NCBI GenBank assembly: GCA_964387935.1
Contig: CAYLZN010000292.1
Location: forward strand, 1 to 7,596
DNA length: 7,596 nucleotides
From: CAYLZN01 sp964387935
GTDB taxonomy: Bacteria; Acidobacteriota; Vicinamibacteria; Vicinamibacterales; JAFNAJ01
Reading direction: 5' to 3'
The position numbers and the translations under genes were made by a program. Shown piece by piece: positions 1 to 5,791 of the stretch; positions within the stretch are counted from its first letter, which is position 1, and the number at the start of each line of letters is the position of its first letter. The notes under the pieces were generated by a model. It was given only the letters and a program-made list of their open reading frames with translations, was not told where the DNA came from and searched no databases.

Positions 1-959
1 ACGTGCACCACATGTACTCGATGAACAACCACCGCGTGATCTCGCTGCAGCACAAATGCATCGAGCCGCTGGGCGAGTCGAAGTCCGACTACGAGATCTT
101 CCTCGCCGTCTCGGAGAGGCTGGGCCTCGGCGCGGTGTATTCGGAGGGCGGCACCTCGGAACTCGACTGGTGCAAGCGCGTGTTCGAGTCCTCCGATCTG
201 GCGACACTCATGTCCTGGCGGCAGTTCCTCGAGAAGGGCTACTACGTCGTGCCCGCCGACCCGGAGCCGGCGCGTCCCCCGGTCGCCAACCGCTGGTACT
301 ACGAGGGCCGGAAGAAGGACACGCCCGAGCCCTATCCCCTGCCGTCGGACTACGTCGGCGGCTACCTCGAGGGGATGCAGACGCCCTCGGGCAAGTACGA
401 GTTCATCGCCGACACGCTCAAGCGCGTCGACGACCCCGACCGCCCTCCGCTCAACCGCTACATGCCGACCTACGAGGATCCGTCACGCAACCCTGAACTG
501 GCGGACTTCCCGCTGAAGCTGCAGACGGCCCACACCCGCTACTCGTACCACGTCATGGGCGATGACGACGGCAGCACGCTCGGCGACATCCGGGAACACC
601 GCGTGTGGAAGGACGGGCACTACTACCTCGTCGCCCGGCTCAACAGGCAGGACGCCGAGGCGCGAGGCATCAGAGACGACGACTTGGTCCGGCTGTGGAA
701 TCACCGCGCGTCGGTCGTCTGTGCCGCCCAGGTCACCGAGCGGCTGCGGCCGGGCGTGGTCAGCGCCTATCCCGGGTCCGCGCAGTATCGCCCGACGGGC
801 GAGCCGGGCCGGTCCACCGACCTCGGAGGCTGCGTGAACATGTTGAATCCCAAGGAGTCCATCACGAAGAAGGGGCACGGCATCAAGCCCAACGCCGTGC
901 TCATCCAGGTCGAGAGGTGGACGGGCGTCGACACCTGGCAGCCGACGGAGACCGCGTGA
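1..959 (+). CDS. Molybdopterin oxidoreductase large subunit, transhydroxylase (AthL)-like, C-terminal part
   Basis: This is the C-terminal ~318 residues of a DMSO-reductase-family molybdenum enzyme. The frame is open from the left edge, so the N-terminus and most active-site residues lie outside the window. Numbering from the first complete codon at base 3, residues ~165-306 form the molydopterin dinucleotide-binding domain: LQTAHTRYSYHVMGD (173-187), NRQDAEARGIRDDDLVRL (214-231), GVVSAYPG (251-258) and GGCVNMLNP (275-283). The wording of this domain, including the 'DIREHRV' and 'LNRQDAEARGI' segments, closely resembles what I recall of the pyrogallol-phloroglucinol transhydroxylase alpha subunit of Pelobacter acidigallici (about 875 residues). 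That enzyme transfers hydroxyl groups between polyphenols at a Mo bis-MGD centre without net redox change. The stop codon overlaps the start of the small subunit gene (TGATG), which supports a heterodimer. The family call is strong. The substrate is not known, because related enzymes include catechol dehydroxylases and acetylene hydratase. Confidence 0.88.
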   Translation, partial: VHHMYSMNNHRVISLQHKCIEPLGESKSDYEIFLAVSERLGLGAVYSEGGTSELDWCKRVFESSDLATLMSWRQFLEKGYYVVPADPEPARPPVANRWYYEGRKKDTPEPYPLPSDYVGGYLEGMQTPSGKYEFIADTLKRVDDPDRPPLNRYMPTYEDPSRNPELADFPLKLQTAHTRYSYHVMGDDDGSTLGDIREHRVWKDGHYYLVARLNRQDAEARGIRDDDLVRLWNHRASVVCAAQVTERLRPGVVSAYPGSAQYRPTGEPGRSTDLGGCVNMLNPKESITKKGHGIKPNAVLIQVERWTGVDTWQPTETA

Positions 960-1810
960 TGGCCAGGACGTGGAACCTCATCGTCGACGTGGCGCGCTGC
1001 GACAACTGCCGCCTCTGCTTCCTCGCGGTCAAGGACGAGTACGTCGGCAACGACTTCCCCGGCGTCTCGGCCGCCCAGCCCGCGCAGGGGCACCAGTGGC
1101 TCGACATCCGGCGCAAGGAACGCGGCACCTACCCCATCGTGCAGGCACGTTTCCTGCCCGTGACGTGCAACCACTGCGACGAAGCGCCGTGTATGAAGGC
1201 CGCGCGGGACGGCGCCGTGCGCAAGCGCCCGGACGGCATCGTGATCATCGATCCCGACAAGGCGAAGGGCCAGAAGCAGATCGTGGCCGCGTGCCCGTAC
1301 GGCGCGATCTCATGGAACGAGGCGCAGCAGATCCCGCAGGCGTGGCCCTTCGACGCACACCTGCTCGACGGGGGCTGGACGAAGACGCGCGCCGAGCAGG
1401 CCTGCCCCATGCAGGTCTTCCGCACGATCAAGGTCGAGGACGCCGAGATGCGACGGATCCAGGCGGACGAGCACCTCGAGGTGCTCGAGCCACAGTTGGG
1501 CACCAAGCCGCGGGTCTATTACAAGAACCTCCACCTGATCACGACGTGCTTCGTCGGCGGAACCCTCGTCCATCACGTGAAGGGCGTCGAGGAGTGCGCA
1601 GCCGGGATCGAGGTCGTGCTGGAGCGGGACGGTCGGGAGATCGGGCGGGCGACGTCGGATACCTTCGGGGAGTTCGTGATCGACGGACTCGAGCCGAACA
1701 GCCGCAGCTATCGGCTGAAGGCCGCCGGTCCCGCGGGGCGGTGCGCGACCGAGTTCGACCTGGGCACCGAGAGCCGCTATCTCGGTGTGCTGACGCTGGC
1801 GGCGGGGTAG
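959..1810 (+). CDS. Iron-sulfur small subunit, transhydroxylase (AthS)-like, with C-terminal Ig-like domain
   Basis: This 283-residue protein is the electron-transfer partner of the upstream molybdenum subunit. The start is the ATG at 959, overlapping the upstream stop (TGATG), with GGAG at 947-950 eight bases before it. A longer open frame begins upstream but lies inside the large-subunit gene. Residues 1-165 are a double-ferredoxin module: Cys14/17/20 (CDNCRLC), Cys70/73/78 (CNHCDEAPC), Cys112 (ACPYGAI) and Cys149 (ACPM). After the GTKPRVYYKNL segment (181-191) comes a beta-rich domain (~198-280) with the carboxypeptidase-regulatory or transthyretin-like pattern GIEVVLERDG...TFGEFVIDGL. The transhydroxylase beta subunit has the same C-terminal barrel. 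The known enzyme carries three [4Fe-4S] clusters. Here positions 24 (Val), 129 (Trp), 132 (Asp) and 145 (Ala) stand where I expect the ligands of one cluster, so only two clusters seem possible. No Tat or Sec signal is seen. Confidence 0.9.
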   Translation: MARTWNLIVDVARCDNCRLCFLAVKDEYVGNDFPGVSAAQPAQGHQWLDIRRKERGTYPIVQARFLPVTCNHCDEAPCMKAARDGAVRKRPDGIVIIDPDKAKGQKQIVAACPYGAISWNEAQQIPQAWPFDAHLLDGGWTKTRAEQACPMQVFRTIKVEDAEMRRIQADEHLEVLEPQLGTKPRVYYKNLHLITTCFVGGTLVHHVKGVEECAAGIEVVLERDGREIGRATSDTFGEFVIDGLEPNSRSYRLKAAGPAGRCATEFDLGTESRYLGVLTLAAG

Positions 1811-1817
1811 CGCCGTC

Positions 1818-1832
1818 GCGCTGGTTCAGCGC
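1818..1832 (+). terminator. Possible weak terminator hairpin after the transhydroxylase operon
   Basis: GCGCTG (1818-1823) and CAGCGC (1827-1832) form a perfect 6-bp stem with a GTT loop, eight bases after the small-subunit stop. No T-run follows, so it is not a canonical intrinsic terminator. It could be a processing or stabilising 3' hairpin. The rest of 1833-1930 shows no gene or clear signal. Confidence 0.25.
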
Positions 1833-1930
1833 CCTCACATGCGCACCCGCCGCTGCCTCGCGGGCGCCACAGGCACCAGTCAGGCCTCAGCCGCGAAGGA
1901 CCGTGCGGGCGCTCCGCTCCGGGAGGCGTC

Positions 1931-1959
1931 TGGACATACATTGCAGTTCTATGTATAAT
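1931..1959 (+). promoter_or_regulatory. Sigma70-type promoter of the padR-like operon
   Basis: TGGACA (1931-1936; 5 of 6 to consensus TTGACA) is separated by exactly 17 bp from a perfect TATAAT (1954-1959). This predicts transcription starting near 1966, giving a leader of about 44 nt before the TTG start at 2010. It is also a small AT-rich island in otherwise GC-rich DNA. The element is read directly from sequence; activity is inferred. Confidence 0.75.
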
Positions 1960-1971
1960 ACCGCTATGTAT
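1936..1971 (+). promoter_or_regulatory. Candidate PadR operator overlapping the promoter
   Basis: ATACAT (1936-1941) and ATGTAT (1951-1956) form an inverted pair with a 9-bp spacer. The octamer CTATGTAT at 1949-1956 recurs at 1964-1971, 15 bp downstream. The three half-sites lie between the -35, the -10 and the predicted transcription start. PadR-family repressors commonly bind ATGT/ACAT dyads, and many repress their own promoter, so negative autoregulation by the next gene's product is the natural reading. Which half-sites pair in binding is not clear from sequence. Confidence 0.6.
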
Positions 1972-2001
1972 CACCGCCCGCGCCCCGGCCGCGGGGCGGT
2001 G
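1972..2001 (+). promoter_or_regulatory. GC-rich leader hairpin just upstream of the padR-like start codon
   Basis: CACCGCCC (1972-1979) and GGGCGGTG (1994-2001) form a perfect 8-bp stem. A competing 6-bp stem is possible between CGCCCC (1981-1986) and GGGGCG (1993-1998). The structure starts about 6 nt after the predicted transcription start and ends 8 nt before the TTG start codon, where no good Shine-Dalgarno is visible. It may limit translation or protect the 5' end. No function is established. Confidence 0.4.
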
Positions 2002-2009
2002 ACATTCCC

Positions 2010-2333
2010 TTGAGCATCAACAAGGATCTCGTCGCGGCCTCGTCGACGGCCCTCGTCCTCGCCATCCTGGCCGAAGGCGACAGCTACGGCTACGCCATCC
2101 TGAGGCGGGTCCGCGACCTGTCAGGCGGCGAACTGGAGTGGACCGACGGCATGCTGTACCCGGTCCTCCATCGACTGGAGCGCTCCGCACTGATCGAGTC
2201 CCGGTGGGCGAAGGCCGAGTCGGGACGGGAGCGGAAGTACTACCGGATCACCAGGGCCGGGCGCGACCAGCTCGCCGACGAACGACGCCAGTGGCGGACC
2301 GTGCACAAGACGCTCGAGAAGCTGCGGAGCTGA
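2010..2333 (+). CDS. PadR-family transcriptional regulator
   Basis: This is a 107-residue winged-helix regulator of the short PadR type. Residues 10-60 contain the hallmark sequence SYGYAILRRVRDLSGGELEW followed by TDGMLYPVLHRLER, which covers the recognition helix region. RERKYYRITRAGRDQL (73-88) is the wing and the following strand and helix. The C-terminal dimerisation helix is short and ends at EKLRS. The start is TTG at 2010, giving MSINKDLVAASS, a typical N-terminus of this subfamily. No ATG or GTG lies in frame just upstream, and no strong Shine-Dalgarno is seen. Four bases separate it from the membrane protein gene downstream. In Acidobacteriota such regulators are usually paired with permease-prefix membrane proteins and often control their own operon. 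The inducing ligand cannot be read from the sequence. Confidence 0.93.
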   Translation: MSINKDLVAASSTALVLAILAEGDSYGYAILRRVRDLSGGELEWTDGMLYPVLHRLERSALIESRWAKAESGRERKYYRITRAGRDQLADERRQWRTVHKTLEKLRS

Positions 2334-2337
2334 CCCC

Positions 2338-3753
2338 ATGGAACAGAAGCCGATGGACAGCCGGACCTCGGACGCCCTCGAGACGCAGATCGGGGCGTGG
2401 CGCGCCCACCTCCGCAGGAGCCAGGCCATCGCGGGCCAGGACGCGGCCGAACTGGAGGATCACCTTCGTGAGCAGATCGGATCGCTCCGCAGGGACGGGC
2501 TCTCTGAAGATGAGGCCTTCCTGGTGGCCGTGAAGCGGCTGGGCGCCATCGACGCGCTCACGCGGGAGTTCGCGCGCGAGCACTCGGACCGGCTGTGGAA
2601 GCAGCTCGTGCTCACCGGCGACCACGCGCGTGGCGACGCAGGCGCCCCCGACGCCAGGTGGAGGCGAACGCTGTGGGTCGCCCTCGGTCTCGCCGTGGCG
2701 GCGGCGGTGGCGATCAAGATGCCGGCCCTCTTCGGGATCCCGTTCGATGCCGAGCCTGCCCGCGGCTTCTATCCCCTGAACATGAGCTTCTTTTCGCTCC
2801 CGTTCATCGCCGCGTACTTCGCGTGGGACCGGCCGCTCGGGCGCTCAGGCCGAATCGGGCTGGCCGCGGTCTTCGCGGCGGCCGCGATCGCCGTGAACCT
2901 CTTCCCCTTCGTCTTCTCGTCGAAAGGCGAGCCGCCGCACACCTTCATCCTCACGGTCCTCCATTTGCCCATCGCGCTGTGGATCGGCGTCGGCGTCGCC
3001 TACGTCGGCGGGCGCTGGCGCGGCAGTGACCGGCGGATGGACTTCATCCGCTTCACCGGCGAGCTGTTCATCTACTACGTCCTCATCGCGCTGGGCGGCG
3101 GCGTGCTCATGGCACTGTCGGTCGGCATCTTCGAAGCCATCGGCGTCAAGATGGAGCCGTACCTCCAGAACTGGATCCTGCCCTGCGGCGCCGTCGGCGC
3201 CACGGTCGTCGCCACCTGGCTCGTAGAGGCCAAGCAGAGCGTCATCGAAAACATGGCGCCGGTCCTCACCAGGATCTTCACGCCCCTCTTCGCCTTGCTG
3301 CTCATCGCGTTCGTCGTGACCATGGCGACCACGGGACGGCCGATCGACGTGAGGCGCGAGGTGCTGATTCTCTTCGACCTCCTCCTGGTCGTGGTTTTCG
3401 GGCTGCTTCTTTACTCCGCCTCGGCGCGGGACGCCATGGCCCCGCCGGGGCTCATGGACTGGATCCAGGTGACGCTGGTCTGCACCGCCCTCATCGTGGA
3501 CGTCCTGGCGCTCTGGGCCATCGGATCGCGGATCTTCGAATTCGGCTTCACGCCCAACCGCGTCGCCGCCCTCGGCGAGAACATCGTGCTGCTGGTCAAC
3601 CTGGGCGGGTCGGCCCTCCTCTACGCGGGTGTCCTGCGCGGTCGCGTCGCCTTCTCACGTTTGTGCGACTGGCAGATGTTCTACCTCTACGTGCTGGCGG
3701 TCTGGGCAGCGGTCGTCGCCTTGCTCTTCCCCCTGCTGTTCGGGTTCGCGTGA
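2338..3753 (+). CDS. DUF4153-like multi-pass membrane protein with N-terminal permease-prefix domain
   Basis: This is a 471-residue protein with two parts. Residues ~35-85 (AELEDHLREQI..LSEDEAFLVAVKRLG) match the cytoplasmic permease-prefix or HAAS-like helical domain usually found next to PadR regulators. Residues ~111-470 hold about ten or eleven hydrophobic segments, near 111-131, 146-162, 172-193, 203-224, 242-268, 277-296, 313-333, 342-360, 373-397, 409-431 and 446-470. The FGFTPNRVAAL stretch (402-412) resembles the signature of DUF4153 membrane proteins, whose function is unknown. No ABC, MacB or FtsX periplasmic domain is present, so it is not the usual ADOP permease. The start is the ATG at 2338, with GGAG at 2326-2329 inside the end of the padR-like gene and 4 bp between the genes, suggesting co-translation and co-regulation. 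The domain assignment is by recognition and is moderately sure. The transport or sensing role is unknown. Confidence 0.85.
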   Translation: MEQKPMDSRTSDALETQIGAWRAHLRRSQAIAGQDAAELEDHLREQIGSLRRDGLSEDEAFLVAVKRLGAIDALTREFAREHSDRLWKQLVLTGDHARGDAGAPDARWRRTLWVALGLAVAAAVAIKMPALFGIPFDAEPARGFYPLNMSFFSLPFIAAYFAWDRPLGRSGRIGLAAVFAAAAIAVNLFPFVFSSKGEPPHTFILTVLHLPIALWIGVGVAYVGGRWRGSDRRMDFIRFTGELFIYYVLIALGGGVLMALSVGIFEAIGVKMEPYLQNWILPCGAVGATVVATWLVEAKQSVIENMAPVLTRIFTPLFALLLIAFVVTMATTGRPIDVRREVLILFDLLLVVVFGLLLYSASARDAMAPPGLMDWIQVTLVCTALIVDVLALWAIGSRIFEFGFTPNRVAALGENIVLLVNLGGSALLYAGVLRGRVAFSRLCDWQMFYLYVLAVWAAVVALLFPLLFGFA

Positions 3754-3755
3754 AA

Positions 3756-3804
3756 GGCCAGCCACGGACCTGCACCTCGCGGAGAGTGCCAACGCCCGCT
3801 GGCC
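3756..3804. terminator. Long inverted repeat between convergent genes, possible bidirectional transcript end
   Basis: GGCCAGC (3756-3762) and GCTGGCC (3798-3804) are perfect 7-bp inverted repeats separated by 35 bases. They fill the 53-bp gap between two convergent genes. The position suits a shared termination or processing element, but the loop is large and no T-tract is present on either strand. This is a weak call. Confidence 0.25.
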
Positions 3805-3806
3805 GC

Positions 3807-4166
3807 TCACGGCGACGGCACGCTGAGCACCTTCCGGTAGGTCTCCTCGTCGAAGCCGACGATGATCGTCCGACCCACGCGCAGTGTCGGCGCGCGCAGG
3901 TTACCGGTGGGCCCCAGCATGAGCCGCTCGACGGTCGCCCTATCAGGCTTCCCGGCGCCGAGGTCGATCCGCTCGACCTTCTTCCCGCGAGCCGCGATCA
4001 GCGTGTCGGCTCCCTTCAGCATGTCGAGCGCGTCCTGGAGGCCAAGCCGCGTTCGCTTCGCGTCCACCAGCTCGACCGTGTCGACCTTCCTCTGCGCAAG
4101 GAACCCCTGCGCCTTTCCACACGTCGTTCAACCGGGCCGGTGGTATCGCCACGTGACCTGCTTCAT
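3807..4166 (-). CDS. ArsC-family/thioredoxin-fold (seleno)protein with in-frame TGA read as selenocysteine (UxxC)
   Basis: Read from the ATG at 4166-4164, the frame gives MKQVTWRYHRPG, then TGA at 4130-4128, then TTCGKAQGFLAQRK and an uninterrupted run to the TGA at 3809-3807. The total is 119 residues counting the internal TGA as one. The TGA is codon 13 and sits three residues before Cys16, so the motif is UxxC where ArsC/glutaredoxin-like relatives have CxxC. The downstream part is well conserved: KRTRLGLQDAL (37-47), GKKVERIDL (61-69) and LGPTGNLRAPTLRVGRTIIVG (84-104), with the cis-proline of a thioredoxin fold at Pro93. The start is supported by the MKQVTW N-terminus and a GGGGG run 8-12 bases upstream. 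Such proteins are known as ArsC-family (seleno)proteins; their redox substrate is not known. The gene lies 93 bp downstream of the protease on the same strand. The alternative is a Cys-to-stop mutation, but the exact TGA position and the hairpin behind it argue against that. Confidence 0.85.
4094..4112 (-). promoter_or_regulatory. Candidate bacterial SECIS element
   Basis: The transcript 3' of the in-frame UGA contains GCGCAGGGGUUCCUUGCGC. It folds into an 8-bp stem (seven Watson-Crick pairs and one G-U) capped by a GUU loop. The stem begins 15 nt after the UGA and the loop G is the 24th base after it. This falls within the spacing reported for bacterial SECIS elements (about 16-37 nt), and the G followed by U in the apical loop resembles the SelB contact in E. 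coli fdhF. The hairpin lies inside the coding sequence, as bacterial SECIS elements do. It was found by eye; no covariance test was possible. Confidence 0.7.
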
Positions 4167-4259
4167 CGTCGCACCCCCGCGTGAGCGTAACCCAGGTGAG
4201 GGGCACCGCGTGACTCACTCCTTGCAGTTCGATGGTCGACCGACGTCGCGCTGGCACGA

Positions 4260-5735
4260 TCAGCACGGCGGGAACGGGGGCAGACACTGCCCGACGAATT
4301 CGAGCGCTCCGAGATCCGCCTGGATGCCGCGGATCGGACTGAACACGAACTTCTTCGCGCCGAAGCTGTTGCTGAAGGTGTTGCCGCCCCAGACGATGCC
4401 GTACAGCTCCACGTGCTTGTGGGCGTGCTGTCTGATCCGGAACACGGGCGAGCCGCTGTCGCCGAACGTCGCGATGCGCCACCAGTCGTTGGTCGGGTCT
4501 GCATCGAACTGGTTTCCCACCTGGTACTGACACCGCAGCACGGTCGGCGTCAGCACGGACGTGCCGTTCGCGTTCCAGACGTAGTCCATGCACGTGCCCT
4601 CCATCGTGCCGCTGGTCCACCCGGTGGTCCGGCCGACCTTGTGCAGTTGCAGGCCGTGCAGATACGGCAGCGACGGCAGGTGCGAGATGCCCCACCGGCC
4701 CGGTCCGACGTCGAGCCCGAGGGCGTGACTCACGCTGCGCACGCACTGGGGATTGGCCGGGTCGCAGGGGGCCGCGCCCGTCCACATCGTCAGGGCCGTG
4801 GTGCGCCCCAGCATCGCCTGCGCCCACTGGGCCCCGGCCGTGTAGGACCCGAAGAGGCTGTCACTGTGCCGGCAGTTGTGGCCCGGAGGGTACGGCGAAC
4901 CGCACGGCGCGCCGGTCGGGTCGACCGTTTCGTCTCCGATGTAGTGGGCCGGAACGAACCCCTGGCCCTGGTAGTACTTCGTCACCGGGTAGCTGGCGAT
5001 CGTGTCCAGCAGGAACCAGACCTGCGAATGGTGCGAGTTGGTGACGAAGCCGGGCACACCCGCGCGAATCGCGTTGAAGCCGAGCGTGGCGGTGGGTGCG
5101 CCGCTCGGCGAGGCGAGCCGCGTCAGGGCATACCCGCCCTGCCGGGGGATCACGCTGCTGTTGAGCGTGTGTGAGAGCGCCCTGGCGGGCGCGACGGGAG
5201 AGAGCACGACGGCGCGGCGCGGCACTCCGGCCGCGTCGAGCGCCGCCGCGACGGCGGACATCGCCTCCGGCACGGCCCCGATTCTGAGCCGGTTCCGCCG
5301 CTCGTCGATGTCGGTGAAGGAGACGCCGTCGACGGCCAGCACGGTGCCGACCATGTCGTCGTACCACTGTTTGAGCTCCAGAAACCCGTATCGGGCCGGC
5401 ACCGAATGGATCAGGCACCGGTCGAGGAGCTCGTCGCCGAAGATCCTGCGGATGGCCCGCATCGCTGCCAGACGCACAACCGGCGAGTTCTCGGTCAGGA
5501 GGAGGCTGAGCACCGTCTCGTTCTGACCCAGGACCATCCCGCCGAACTGGGGCACGAGTTGCGCGACGGCGGCGAACTCGTCGTCGAGCGTGGCGTCGAA
5601 CGGTGGTGGCGGCGCCAGGCCACGCACGGTCGAACGACCGGTGAAGCCGGCTCCGAACACGAGAGCGATGGCCATCGCCGTGCTCGCCAGCGTGGCCGAC
5701 CGGCGAAGGGCAGCGAGCAAACGGGAGAACTCCAT
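4260..5735 (-). CDS. Secreted S1 (trypsin/streptogrisin-like) serine protease with N-terminal pro-region
   Basis: This is a 491-residue predicted secreted serine peptidase. The start is the ATG at 5735, preceded by a perfect AGGAGG six bases upstream. An open frame continues about 190 codons further upstream, but it lies over the neighbouring gene and lacks these signals. Residues 1-32 look like a Sec signal (basic RR, hydrophobic TLASTAMAIALVFGAGFTG). Residues ~50-185 are a probable pro-domain, including VPQFGGMVLGQNE and VDGVSFTDIDERRNRLRI. The protease core follows. His235 in GFVTNSHHS, Asp292 in CRHSDSLFG and Ser427 in GDSGSP form the expected triad, and KVGRTTGWTSGT (366-377) is typical of S1 bacterial enzymes. 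His236 replaces the Cys usual after the catalytic His. Eight cysteines (278, 288, 324, 331, 382, 402, 484, 491) could make four local disulfides, which fits an extracellular enzyme. The triad is seen; substrate and pro-domain role are inferred. It lies 56 bp downstream of the beta-propeller gene. Confidence 0.85.
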   Translation of the reverse strand: MEFSRLLAALRRSATLASTAMAIALVFGAGFTGRSTVRGLAPPPPFDATLDDEFAAVAQLVPQFGGMVLGQNETVLSLLLTENSPVVRLAAMRAIRRIFGDELLDRCLIHSVPARYGFLELKQWYDDMVGTVLAVDGVSFTDIDERRNRLRIGAVPEAMSAVAAALDAAGVPRRAVVLSPVAPARALSHTLNSSVIPRQGGYALTRLASPSGAPTATLGFNAIRAGVPGFVTNSHHSQVWFLLDTIASYPVTKYYQGQGFVPAHYIGDETVDPTGAPCGSPYPPGHNCRHSDSLFGSYTAGAQWAQAMLGRTTALTMWTGAAPCDPANPQCVRSVSHALGLDVGPGRWGISHLPSLPYLHGLQLHKVGRTTGWTSGTMEGTCMDYVWNANGTSVLTPTVLRCQYQVGNQFDADPTNDWWRIATFGDSGSPVFRIRQHAHKHVELYGIVWGGNTFSNSFGAKKFVFSPIRGIQADLGALEFVGQCLPPFPPC

Positions 5736-5741
5736 GAGACA

Positions 5742-5747
5742 CCTCCT
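5742..5747 (-). promoter_or_regulatory. Consensus Shine-Dalgarno fixing the protease start
   Basis: AGGAGG lies six bases upstream of the ATG at 5735-5733 on the minus strand. It is the strongest ribosome-binding site in the window and decides this start against the much longer open frame upstream. Confidence 0.8.
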
Positions 5748-5791
5748 GACCGTGCCGACTGTGGTGGAGGCCAACGACGAGAAGGTCGCGA

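Noticed and set aside
605..958. An N-terminal extension of the iron-sulfur subunit
   Set aside because: It lies within the large-subunit gene in another frame, and the CDNC ferredoxin motif begins right after the ATG at 959, as in relatives.
3807..4067. An 86-residue open frame starting at a GTG, as a complete small gene
   Set aside because: The same frame continues upstream through a single TGA into a family-typical N-terminus with an ATG. The short form would lack the redox motif and half of the first strand.
4094..4166. A frameshift or pseudogene as explanation for the interrupted ArsC-like gene
   Set aside because: The sequence before and after the TGA is in the same frame, so no indel is needed. 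The TGA replaces the one residue where selenocysteine is expected, and a hairpin follows at the right distance. A simple Cys-to-stop mutation cannot be fully excluded.
4210..4218. Palindrome GTGACTCAC upstream of the ArsC-like gene as an operator
   Set aside because: Four-base arms around a single base are too short to support a call, and no promoter elements could be identified around it.
3862..4530. A plus-strand open frame of 222 codons across the selenoprotein and the protease end
   Set aside because: Its translation is Ser/Arg/Pro-rich with no recognisable domain, and it is antisense to two well-supported genes. High GC makes such shadow frames common.
4861..5742. A second 293-codon minus-strand frame inside the protease gene
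   Set aside because: It is an Arg-rich alternate frame of the protease with no domain match or independent start signals.
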